A DNA stretch of 64,000 nt from Nocardia shimofusensis NBRC 100134 (GTDB lineage: Bacteria; Actinomycetota; Actinomycetes; Mycobacteriales; Mycobacteriaceae): contig NZ_BDBT01000003.1 of assembly GCF_001613125.1 (NCBI RefSeq), positions 310,001 to 374,000 on the forward strand, written 5' to 3'. Below the pieces are notes generated by a model. The model saw nothing but the letters and a program-made list of their open reading frames with translations. It did not search any database and had not been told where the DNA came from. Shown in pieces: positions 45,701 to 53,043 of the stretch (its first letter is position 1; every line of letters begins with the position of its first letter). Both the position numbers and the translations under genes were made by a program.

Positions 45701-47477
45701 CGTGCAGGATCGCTACCGGATCGAGGTCACGGAACCCCCTTTCCCTGAGGTTCTTCTCGACCCCGCCGATCGCGAGGAACTCCGGAGTGACGAAACTCGA
45801 CCCCTCGAACGCGATATCGTCCACTCGTTTGAGGAAGACCTGCGACCTGTCTGCCAGCGCCCTGAGCCCGTCAGTCGTCGGAATGACTTTAGCCTTTTGA
45901 ATTCCTTCGATCTTGGGGTGAAGGAGAACGAAGGAGAGCGCGGCAGCAGCCGATGACGTGTCTCCCGTGGCCCATTCTCGGAGCCACGAGAGAACCCCTC
46001 GCATATGCACATTCTGGAGGGCCTTGTTTTCATCGCGACTCTGCGATTCAAGCAGCTCGGGGTTAACGCTGTAGGCATACATTTGGCGGAGCCGTGCGAG
46101 ACGACGAAGTGTTGAGTAGCAACGCCAGTGGGGAACGTCATCACCGGTGTTCGGCGCCTTGATCCACGCCTCGTGATCCCGACTCGTAACCTCCGGCACG
46201 AAGAAGCTCAACGGTATAAGTTCAGCAGGAAGGCACAATTGTCCCGTCCCATCCGGGATTAGCGGAGATAGGGCCGCCAACCCGGGCACGTGAGTAGCGA
46301 GTAGATCATCACCATACGAGAGGATCTCGCGTCCACGGGCAGGCATGTAGTCCAAATGCGCTGCCGGGTCGTCTGACTGGACGACGCGAGGTAAGAGATC
46401 AACGAACATCTTGGAGAGCGTGCGGACGATCTCCCGGTTGTAATTGTTATGCAGCAGCGTTGTGCGATCGTCGTTCAGACTCCAGGGCGCGTTGAACAAC
46501 GCTGACGCCGTGGTCTTGTCCTGAAGAGGAAAGTAGGACCAGAACTCGCCGGTCTGGAGGTCGGCGTAGCGCTCAGGCATGGCGACCGTGACCTTGACCT
46601 TCTCACGCGAGACCGCTTCACCTACCTCGCGACGCGCTTCAATGCTGGGTGAGTGCATCGCGCTCTCGACGTACCAGACGCTGTTCTTACCGTCAGGTCG
46701 TTCGATCTGGAACTTCCCATTGCCGAGTGCGCGCGAAATGTGACTAGTTGTGAACTCGTCATCCATGCCGACGACGCGCAGGTGCACCTCGCGGACGGCT
46801 TCGACGAATAGGAGAAACTCTGACCGGAACCCTTCGATCTCTTTCTGGAGATTCGCGAGCTTGCGCACCTTTGGCAGCTTGACGATCGTCGCAGCCCACT
46901 GTGAGAGTTCGGCGAGAATCGGGTCCTTCGCGAACTCGCTATCGACATCTGAAATCCGTGTCGCAGTGCGGAGGACGGGGAACCTCTTCGCGGTCGACCC
47001 AACCCTGTGCAGCGCTTGATTCGCCTCGCTTGAGTTGAACTCGAAGGAGATGGAACGACTGAAAACCTGCGGCTTGTCAGTCACCGCTAGGACGGACTTG
47101 AACCCAAGTCCGAAACGGCCGATCTCATCGCCCCGCTTGCCGCTGAGGTGGGCGTGGGCGAGCGCCGTCAAACCACTGCCGGAGAACGGGCGCCCCGCAT
47201 TCGCACAATAGAGCGTGCTGCTAGACATATCGAGGACGATCTCGACGCGACCGTCAGTACTGCTGGCGCCATGCGTCCCGGCCATGGCGTCGGCCGCGTT
47301 CTGTACAAGCTCGAGTAGCGTACGGTTTGCGTACCCACCAACCCTGATCGACTCCTCATGGTTCGCATGCTCCGTGACCAGGTTGGGATTCGCCCTGTAC
47401 GAGTCAATAGCCCGCGCGAAGAGCCCTTCGAGCTCTGCAGCGAGAGTGCGATCCGGCATCCAGTCGCTCACTGTCAT
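42756..47477 (-). CDS. GHKL (sacsin-like) ATPase fused to an SF2 helicase, 1573 aa
   Basis: A first-gene giant of the operon. An N-terminal GHKL ATPase has an N-box YANRTLLELVQNAADAM (about residues 50-65) and the lid motif EIGRFGLGFKSVLAVTD (about 110-125), as in sacsin/Hsp90-type modules. A long middle region of about 1000 residues shows no motif I recognise. The C-terminus is a DEAD/DEAH-type helicase: ELPTGAGKTRVASE at about 1200, FVDEAHRAG at about 1306, SATPFKG at about 1340 and IQMAGRGLRGP at about 1526. The start is ATG 47477 with GGGGAGGTAGAGGA directly upstream. A longer frame continues into an IS remnant and is rejected. Base composition is visibly less GC-rich than the core, suggesting transfer. 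The GHKL part may act as an ATP-driven sensor or clamp (inference). Confidence 0.86.
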   Translation of the reverse strand: MTVSDWMPDRTLAAELEGLFARAIDSYRANPNLVTEHANHEESIRVGGYANRTLLELVQNAADAMAGTHGASSTDGRVEIVLDMSSSTLYCANAGRPFSGSGLTALAHAHLSGKRGDEIGRFGLGFKSVLAVTDKPQVFSRSISFEFNSSEANQALHRVGSTAKRFPVLRTATRISDVDSEFAKDPILAELSQWAATIVKLPKVRKLANLQKEIEGFRSEFLLFVEAVREVHLRVVGMDDEFTTSHISRALGNGKFQIERPDGKNSVWYVESAMHSPSIEARREVGEAVSREKVKVTVAMPERYADLQTGEFWSYFPLQDKTTASALFNAPWSLNDDRTTLLHNNYNREIVRTLSKMFVDLLPRVVQSDDPAAHLDYMPARGREILSYGDDLLATHVPGLAALSPLIPDGTGQLCLPAELIPLSFFVPEVTSRDHEAWIKAPNTGDDVPHWRCYSTLRRLARLRQMYAYSVNPELLESQSRDENKALQNVHMRGVLSWLREWATGDTSSAAAALSFVLLHPKIEGIQKAKVIPTTDGLRALADRSQVFLKRVDDIAFEGSSFVTPEFLAIGGVEKNLRERGFRDLDPVAILHARFDKLSPTSGAEDQEKFWDAALDVRPEEAARIVQKKNEGYLKVPTVDGDWASPRSVLDIDGLGTGLGNRRLDRERCVTQVAWAAGVIHKPINDYPLEDEVCVDQYYDFVVADLNGRLGAGERPVENIEFDQYLGAGPFSALLLMAESGAPEPIRADWTRRLLEIDEKPFWTCEDTDTQQPRQVLSPTQWAVTTAGLVPSSRGFRPPSQVVSASLLEFQDFLPLYQGHRSLEDKLDLPRHFSDVPAVVLRDALGQDIFKPGVKDGVLAAFVLQASRIAYPDGQPQQIPARVGRAVEGRRPGLVYLATSNEQQLLLSQKQKPYLRVEETEVDDFVAHVGCKRFEDSFAFSTIIEGKQEPDPVVDLYPGLQESWLFAPEKLTHAMVARAVYIAKRVTTDDGVEDQTLPWYLDGLTLVVPNDLSERQVLETVNEAFGLRLSNADLDNVEQVALNQQLEEWRQQARAAKDDAERLEVFFGDDTLKENLPRGLWQALEAQALVDDSSSVAELFLTVYGSDSVKQLADQFRLEGYTDVPTGWSGGGKTIDWLRKMGFGSKYAGRRAVPQPNEFIVPGAVNLNGLHTYQKKISEKLRTALTQPSERGPAQKCMVELPTGAGKTRVASETVLKLFKDEVMNGTVLWIAQSVELCEQAVQTFNTVWRYLADERPLSIGRLWEGNTVHEPDTEVSVVVATDAKLEAILDQPEYQWLSHAQAVFVDEAHRAGNSTRYTQIFRWLGVDGHNWERPLVGLSATPFKGRAEDSRQTKELAARFGNNKLAAFESDAYRQLQKLDVLAKVKHEVLPGVDVVLSEEELRGIQDTRKVDRPLLDRLGRDQARMKVLVNHILSQDADWSILVFTPSVLSAQVLAATLRYRDVDAAAISGQTGRQERRDVIKRFKDGEIRVLTNCDLLVQGFDAPGVRALYIARPTFSPSSYIQMAGRGLRGPANGGKEECLIVDVADNFGAVNDFLGYREYEDLWKEQNA

Positions 47478-47507
47478 TCCTCTACCTCCCCGAACGCTGA
47501 CTCTGCA

Positions 47508-47600
47508 CTGCACTTTGAACCCGGCCAACTCTGCCAGTTCCGGTCCGTTGTCACAGCGCAACGCAGCCGGGTAACCAAGTCGACCCGTTCGTCCTTCCAA
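47508..47600 (-). mobile_element. IS3-type transposase remnant
   Basis: About 30 codons translating to GRLGYPAALRCDNGPELA, the second catalytic-Asp neighbourhood of IS3-family integrase-core transposases. Nothing else of the element is readable, and no terminal repeats were found. It lies immediately upstream of the operon and happens to be in frame with its first gene, which would mislead automatic start calling. Confidence 0.6.
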
Positions 47601-47722
47601 ATCGGCTTCGATTCCTTTAAGTCCGAAAAGCCATCCAGCTCTTGCCTTGCGGCAGCTGACCGGTAACTCGCCAATGTGGAATCCATACTGGGCTCACCGT
47701 GGGAGATGGTGTCCGGCAGAAT

Positions 47723-47971
47723 CTGATAAGGGACTGGAGCGCCTTGATTACCGCAGTACAGATGAATTTCGGCGACGACGCGGATACGAGTACCGGAATC
47801 TTGATCCCACATCTCATCGGCACTGCCCTGCACCAAATCGTACAACTGGCGAGAACCGTAACCTCCTTGTGCAATTCGCCGCTTACTGTTGGCGCGTTTT
47901 TGGATCCAATCAGGGTCCGCACGGCAGATAGCGAGCACTCGCGCCGGTTGACTCCGCACGGTCTTGATCAC
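47723..47971 (-). pseudogene. Decayed N-terminus of a second GHKL/sacsin-like ATPase
   Basis: The minus-strand translation reads RVLAICRADPDWIQKRANS, then AQGGYGSRQLYDLVQGSADEM, then HLYCGNQGAPVP. This parallels the functional neighbour (RTLLELVQNAADAM, LYCANAGRPF), but the N-box Asn is lost (LVQGSADEM) and the frame fades into unrelated sequence after about 80 codons. The open frame spans 47474-48046; only this part is recognisable. I interpret it as a relic of a related defence gene, not a working protein. Confidence 0.6.
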
Positions 47972-48046
47972 ATCGCCCCGACCGTTCCTCGGATCCGCTA
48001 GCAAGTACAGCTCCCTCGACTTCCCATCAACAAACTGCACAACCAC

Positions 48047-48553
48047 CTGCGCGGCGACGACCTGTCCGCTTACCTGTCAGTCGCCTAACGGGTCGTAGCA
48101 GTTACATCCCCACGTCTCGCATCCGTCGAGCACAGACCAACAGACCGCAGCCAGCACGAAAGGAAGAGTAGTGAAGCTTGCCGCACCTGCGCCATCCTCT
48201 GAACGGTCCACATCCGCCGACGCCCACATTCGCCGACGTCGCAGGCCCGCTCGTAAGCGGCCAAGTATGCCCAGCTTGTCCACGGGCGTGAACGCCCGCG
48301 CCGTCGAGGCCCGCCGGCCCTCGGGGAGGTATCCATACGCCCAGTCTCACGACCCGCGACATCCTCGTGGTCATCATCTGCAGTCGATCCGTTCTCGACA
48401 GTCGCCGGAAGCTAGAACTCATCCAGTTACTACCGATCACGTGCCGAAAGGTCATCCGACATGTAGCTCATGCCAAAATACCCACTTGAGCAATCTTCTA
48501 GCTACCGACCGAAGGGCTCCCGTTCCGGATCTGGATAGTACGACTTGCCTGGG
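48047..48553. other. 507-bp stretch without a recognisable gene
   Basis: Between the decayed ATPase and the methyltransferase gene. The short frames present show no SD and no family resemblance, and base composition drifts between the core and island type. Given the relics next to it, this is probably insertion-scarred DNA; no repeats or att-like duplications stood out. Confidence 0.45.
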
Positions 48554-49774
48554 CTACGGCGCTGTCAGACGTGACACGCCGTCCTTGTCCAGATCGGCAT
48601 CCCACAGCGGCAACGCCCAATTCATCCCCGCGAGCGCACCTTGGCGACCGTTCAGCTCCTCCAACCGAACCAGCGCCGTTTCGTCACGGGTGTCCCACCA
48701 GCTGCTATCGACGGCGAGGTCCAAGTCGGCCCGGCGAGGCCGACGCCCGAACACCGCAGCCGCCAGGATATAGGCACCGAGCCGAGGCGGAATCGCATTG
48801 CCGACCTGCTGGTACTGGTCCTGCCCTCGCCACGGGTAGTCGAGCGGAAAGGTCTGCAGTCGCCCGGCCTCCGCTGCAGTGAAACGCTCTAGGTCGTCGC
48901 CGCCGGCAACCAGTCGATTCCTACTGACCTTGCCGGTGATCGTTGACGACGGCTCGTAGGATTCCCGCCTGCCACGCAGTTTCGGGTTCCCGCCGGTCCC
49001 ATAGTTCGACACCACCACGAACGAGTCGGGCCGCTCAGGCAGCGCGCGCGCCATCGTTTCCCATGGCAGCAGTGCCGGATCGCCTTGATCACGGGGAATG
49101 CGCTTGACGTAAGGCCGGTGAGTCTCGGAGGGGAACAGCACCTGACCGTCCAAGCGGGCGATCAGGATCGCGCGGCGTCGAGTCTGCGGAACACCGAACT
49201 GCTCGGTCCGCAGCACATCCACATCCACGGAATAGCCACGGCGCTCCAGCACCGCCGCCATCGCCTCCCAGACCGGGAGCACCGTCGGGACCTGCTCGAG
49301 CAGGATCGTCCGGAACGGTCGATCAGTCTTCATCGCCTCGAACGCCCACCGCAAAGGCTGCAGAACCAGGCCGGTTCGCGGATCATCGAGAACCTCGAGC
49401 TGCTCCATCACATCGACGCCCGAATCCATTCGGTGCACGAAACCCAACACCTGATCCAGCGCCCTACGACCACTCCCGGCCCCGGCGACCGAGTAGGTCT
49501 GGCACGGCGGCCCGCCGGTCAGTACATCCGCGTTGGGGAACTGCGCCAGCATCGAGACGTCACGAACATCCGCATGCCGCGTCCCCACCTTGGCTGCCAC
49601 CCGGGTACGGCAGGCATCCTCGTCCACTTCGATCCCGACAGAAGGGACCCCCAGCCAGCGCGCCGCGACATCCAACCCACCCGGACCAGCGAACAGATCG
49701 ATCATCTGTACCCGCTCCGGTGGCACAGCATCGTAGGACAAGCCGTCGGCGACGGAATTCGAGGACATTTGCAT
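48554..49774 (-). CDS. DNA (cytosine-5-)-methyltransferase
   Basis: A 406-residue C5-cytosine methyltransferase using SAM. Motif I MIDLFAGPGGLDVAARWLG, motif IV LTGGPPCQTYSVAGAGSGRR with the catalytic Cys, motif VIII VPQTRRRAILIA and motif X QQVGNAIPPRLGAYIL are all present. Motif VI reads LLEQVPTVLP, where most enzymes have ENV. No restriction endonuclease gene is adjacent. In class-2 DISARM the partner methylase (DrmMII) is of this type, so it could be the modification arm of the operon 1.1 kb downstream, or an orphan. The start is uncertain: ATG 49774 and 49768 are in tandem without SD, and the frame is open to 49882. Confidence 0.9.
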   Translation of the reverse strand: MQMSSNSVADGLSYDAVPPERVQMIDLFAGPGGLDVAARWLGVPSVGIEVDEDACRTRVAAKVGTRHADVRDVSMLAQFPNADVLTGGPPCQTYSVAGAGSGRRALDQVLGFVHRMDSGVDVMEQLEVLDDPRTGLVLQPLRWAFEAMKTDRPFRTILLEQVPTVLPVWEAMAAVLERRGYSVDVDVLRTEQFGVPQTRRRAILIARLDGQVLFPSETHRPYVKRIPRDQGDPALLPWETMARALPERPDSFVVVSNYGTGGNPKLRGRRESYEPSSTITGKVSRNRLVAGGDDLERFTAAEAGRLQTFPLDYPWRGQDQYQQVGNAIPPRLGAYILAAAVFGRRPRRADLDLAVDSSWWDTRDETALVRLEELNGRQGALAGMNWALPLWDADLDKDGVSRLTAP

Positions 49775-49970
49775 GATCGTAGCCGGCAGCGTGGGCAGGC
49801 GTAACCGTCCACCTAACCCGCGGGCTCGAGCACGAGACGTTCCGGCCTGCGGCCGTGGCAGTTCTTGATCCACTCCGCTCATCGGTCATAGTCCGACGGC
49901 CAGAAGATCATCGCGACGACCACCGCCGTCGGCAGCACGATGACGAACACAAGCCCCGCCTCCGCCGTGG

Positions 49971-50264
49971 TCACCTCTGCACCCCGCCGATTGCCGCCCA
50001 CCGGCCAAACGACGCACGCGGCGCGGCGCACTCCACATCAGCCACCCACAACACCCGATCCAGCGTCACCGCGTCCACATGCCCGGTCGACGGAAGCAAC
50101 ACCACCTCCGCGCCGGACGATTCGACCTGCTCTACGAGTCCGAGTACCGAGTGCGCATCAGCCCAGCACAACTCGTATCCCAGACGTTTGGCCAAGCGTC
50201 GCACCTGAGCCGAGTCCCACTCGACTGTCGGTGAAGTCAGGTCGATCCATCCGAACGCGAGCAT
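49971..50264 (-). CDS. Small protein with resolvase-like alpha/beta pattern, function unknown
   Basis: A 97-residue protein. The pattern MLAFGWIDLTSPTVEWDSA, a helix with RRLAKRLGYELCWAD, then EVVLLPSTGHVDAVTLDRV resembles the first half of a serine-resolvase fold, but no catalytic Ser-Arg arrangement can be identified. Such orphan proteins are frequent near XRE regulators in Nocardia and Streptomyces. The start ATG has GGAGGGGTAGAGGG directly upstream, a strong SD, so the gene is probably real. Confidence 0.6.
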   Translation of the reverse strand: MLAFGWIDLTSPTVEWDSAQVRRLAKRLGYELCWADAHSVLGLVEQVESSGAEVVLLPSTGHVDAVTLDRVLWVADVECAAPRASFGRWAAIGGVQR

Positions 50265-50462
50265 CCCTCTACCCCTCCATCCCCTGTCTCTGGCAAGCTC
50301 CCGCCGCCGGGGAACGATCCGGCACTTTCTGAACAGCCGGAAGGCCGTCGACCCGGCGGCGGGGCCGGTGCGAGCTTCACATCGCGATCAGCAGGGGGCT
50401 ATGGCACTAGAGACAGCAGCGGCGCGGAAGTGTCACTACCGCAAAGTAAGCGGCCTTTCCGG

Positions 50463-51638
50463 TCAGTATTCGAGCCGAACGAAATCTGCCAGCTCTCGCA
50501 TGTCCTCGGTGAGGGTGCGGCGTTCGGTGACGACATGGCCGAGGATGTCACGGGCGTAGCGCTGCTGGGCCAGCCATTCGGGAGCGGCCACGTGCACCTC
50601 GCGGAGTATGCCGATCGCCTCGCCGTACTGGCGCAGTTGGGTATGTGCGTTGGCAATGTCGAGGCGGTGGCGCAGCCGTCCCGCGGCCTGCGGGGACAGG
50701 ACGGCGGCAGGCAAGTTGTCGGCAATGGCCAGCGCATGGCTCGGCCGCTCGGCAATGACGGCACACTCGGCGGTGATCTGGGCTACCGTCACGGGGCCGA
50801 ACAAGCGGTTCGGATTCGGGTCGTAGAGAACTTCCCGGCCGATGCGCACTGCGGCGGCGCGGGCCAGCGACAGCGCGTCATCAGTGGCTCCAGGCGAGTT
50901 GTCGCGAACCCCGACATTCGCCACGTACAGCCACAGCCGCCCCCACAGCGCGAGTTGGCTAGGGGTCGCGGTGGAGAAGCGGGGTTCGATGTCGTCGGCC
51001 CATTTCACGGCGAGTTCCCGGGCAGCGTCGAGATTGCCCTGCCGCAGATAGGACCAGACGCCGACATTCACCGCGCCTACCGCGATTCCGCGCTCCGGCG
51101 CTGCGTCGACGGCCTGGTCGATGGTCATGGCCGCGATCTCGAACTGCCTGTTCTGCACCAACATCCAGCCGGTGAGGCCGAGCAACCGCGCGCGGATCGC
51201 GCGGCCGTCGTGGTCGGTGAGTGTTTCCGCGTCGGCCAGCAGGCCTGGTAGTACTGCTGCGATGTCGTGATGGCGGTGTGCGTCGACCATCGGCATCAAC
51301 GCGCGATAGGCGGCATCGACTCCCTCGTTCGTCGGCCGCTCCTCCGACACATCGGGGGCTGCTGGTGCCGCCAGTGCCCGCCGCACGGGCTCCCAGAGAT
51401 CGGAGGTTTCGGGGTCGGCGTGTTCGGCGTCTACCTGGCCGGCCTGCAAGGTCGAGGTCCGTACTCGGAGAGCGACAGCGAACTTGCGCATGGTTTCCAG
51501 GCGCACGGTCGGACGCTCGCCCTGTTCGAGTTTGCGGACCAGCGAAATGGAAACCCCTGCGGCCGATGCGAGTTGGCGCTGTGTGAGGCCACGACGCTTA
51601 CGAACCGATCGCAACCGCTCTCCCAGGTCCACGCCCAT
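50463..51638 (-). CDS. XRE-family regulator with TPR-like C-terminal domain
   Basis: A 391-residue protein with an N-terminal HTH (GERLRSVRKRRGLTQRQLASAAGVS, then SLVRKLEQGERPTVRLETM) and a long helical, TPR-like C-terminus (ALSLARAAAVRIGREVLYDP, AQITAECAVIAERPSHALAIADNLP). This is the architecture of many actinomycete regulators that sense peptides or small ligands. The target is unknown. Divergent or unlinked neighbours give no further clue. Confidence 0.82.
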   Translation of the reverse strand: MGVDLGERLRSVRKRRGLTQRQLASAAGVSISLVRKLEQGERPTVRLETMRKFAVALRVRTSTLQAGQVDAEHADPETSDLWEPVRRALAAPAAPDVSEERPTNEGVDAAYRALMPMVDAHRHHDIAAVLPGLLADAETLTDHDGRAIRARLLGLTGWMLVQNRQFEIAAMTIDQAVDAAPERGIAVGAVNVGVWSYLRQGNLDAARELAVKWADDIEPRFSTATPSQLALWGRLWLYVANVGVRDNSPGATDDALSLARAAAVRIGREVLYDPNPNRLFGPVTVAQITAECAVIAERPSHALAIADNLPAAVLSPQAAGRLRHRLDIANAHTQLRQYGEAIGILREVHVAAPEWLAQQRYARDILGHVVTERRTLTEDMRELADFVRLEY

Positions 51639-51760
51639 ATTTCGAGGCTACGACCGTAGGCCCATGTGCGCACCCCGATTTCCCACGCGCGCTCGGGTTC
51701 CGCGATTCCGAGTCGGATGAGGTCAGCCGTCACATACCACCTACGTAGGCACGGTAGGGC

Positions 51761-52018
51761 TCACATACCGGATTGACGCCAGCGCTGCAGCGTCCCGGTG
51801 ATCGACGGGGCAAACTCTGCGGCGGAGCCGATCGCCCTACCTGCGACGAGGTCGACGGTGAACGACTCGACCTCTTTGCCCGTCACGTCGGCGATCAACT
51901 CCTGCGCTGTCGCCTCGATGGACCGCTTGTCCCCTGTCAGTGTCCACCGGTCCACCGCCGGAACATGTACCAGCCATTCCGGCCCGCAGCAGTGGACCTT
52001 GACGTAGTACCGCAGCAC
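51761..52018 (-). CDS. HicB-like small protein
   Basis: An 85-residue protein with the strand-strand-helix look of the HicB-type half-RNase H fold: YYVKVHCCGPEWLVHVPAVD then a helix with SIEATAQELIADVTG and VESFTVDLV. HicB proteins are usually antitoxins or isolated regulators; no HicA toxin was seen next to it. GTG start 52018 is supported by AGGAGTGAACA. It lies divergent from the three-gene DUF6879/XRE operon. Confidence 0.55.
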   Translation of the reverse strand: MLRYYVKVHCCGPEWLVHVPAVDRWTLTGDKRSIEATAQELIADVTGKEVESFTVDLVAGRAIGSAAEFAPSITGTLQRWRQSGM

Positions 52019-52211
52019 TGTTCACTCCTTGCCTGGTCGGCACCCGCCCCGACGCGGGCGCTGAAGATCACGGTACGAAGAGATCAACTGTCCGGACCAG
52101 AAGTGAGCACGAGTTTGCACGACTCGCCCTCAACTGCGTGTATTCGATGCCGCGACCAGGCATGATGTGCAGCCACGAGAACACTTGTGCTCACACAGGA
52201 CAGGGGAAGTC

Positions 52212-52541
52212 ATGCGCTTGCGGTTCCTCGGAAAAGGTGGCTCGGACCTGGGCGGGTGTCCCACGCTGTACGCCACCGACAAGGGAACGTATCTGGTTCA
52301 GGGGTGGGAGACGGGCCGGGTCGCGACGATCGAGATTCCGCATCTGCTCACCGGGTTCGCCGAGCCGGACACGTTCATCGGGGCGGCGCTCACCGATTCC
52401 GGACGCGGGACGTTCATGTTGAGCGGCCGGCCGGTGACCGAATCCGACACTCTGGCACAACTCGATCTCGCGGCCAACGAGACGGTGATCGAGGTGCCGA
52501 AGTTCAGGAGGACGTATTTCGGTGCTCTACCTTCCGCATGA
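52212..52541 (+). CDS. Conserved small protein of unknown function, first gene of the DUF6879/XRE operon
   Basis: A 109-residue protein starting MRLRFLGKGGSDLGGCPTLY, with a mixed strand-rich pattern (TYLVQGWETGRVATIEIPHLL, GTFMLSGRPVTESDTLAQLD). I do not recognise a family. Start ATG 52212 has GGGGAAGTC in front. Its last 20 bp overlap the DUF6879 gene, indicating coupled translation, and the three genes together look like one functional unit. Confidence 0.65.
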   Translation: MRLRFLGKGGSDLGGCPTLYATDKGTYLVQGWETGRVATIEIPHLLTGFAEPDTFIGAALTDSGRGTFMLSGRPVTESDTLAQLDLAANETVIEVPKFRRTYFGALPSA

Positions 52542-53043
52542 TCCGCCGGATTGGGTAGCGCTGCTGCGTGACTGCGAATCCGACGCGTTCCATCTGGAGG
52601 TGCGCGATTCCTACGCCGTTCCCACCGAATCCGCGCGCCTCGGGCGGTTCCTCGCCGGCGAACCGGCGCTGCCGGACGAGCGCAAGGCTCGATGGAACGA
52701 ACTGGTCCGGGAGACGATCGGCCGGGGCGTGGCCATCAGCAGAGTTCGGGTGGTGAGCGTGCCGCACTCGGACTATCACCGCTGGTTGCTGTCGGTCACC
52801 GAGACCAATGCCGCTGCCGGCGAGGACATTCGCTATCTTCCCAGGCACCTCGCCGTCGAGGTGCCGCCGGATGACTGGTGGTTGATCGACGAGCGGCGGG
52901 TGGTCTTCAACCTCACCGACGAGTCCGGCAAGCCGGCGGGGCTGGCGGTGACCACCGATCCCCGGATCGCAGACCACTGCCGCGACGTTCGTGCCCGCCT
53001 GTGGGACGTGGCCATCCCGTTCGAGGAGTACCGCTCGCCGTGA
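52522..53043 (+). CDS. DUF6879 family protein
   Basis: A 173-residue actinobacterial protein of the DUF6879 type: AFHLEVRDSYAVPTESARLGRFLAGEP, ISRVRVVSVPHSDYHRWLLSVTETNAAAGEDIRYLPR and DDWWLIDERRVVFNLTDESGKP are the shared blocks. Such proteins are nearly always paired with an XRE/DUF5753 regulator and may be its partner or antagonist; no activity is established. GTG start 52522 lies inside the preceding gene, and the stop overlaps the next start (GTGA). Confidence 0.78.
   Translation: MLYLPHDPPDWVALLRDCESDAFHLEVRDSYAVPTESARLGRFLAGEPALPDERKARWNELVRETIGRGVAISRVRVVSVPHSDYHRWLLSVTETNAAAGEDIRYLPRHLAVEVPPDDWWLIDERRVVFNLTDESGKPAGLAVTTDPRIADHCRDVRARLWDVAIPFEEYRSP

Noticed and set aside
47478..47600. 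41-codon N-terminal extension of the GHKL/helicase protein
   Set aside because: It translates to a transposase scrap (CDNGPEL), and the ATG at 47477 has a nearly perfect ribosome binding site.
48102..48455. Short minus-strand frames between the decayed ATPase and the methyltransferase
   Set aside because: Mutually overlapping frames without SD or codon structure; I looked here for the missing reductase N-terminus and for att-like repeats and found neither.
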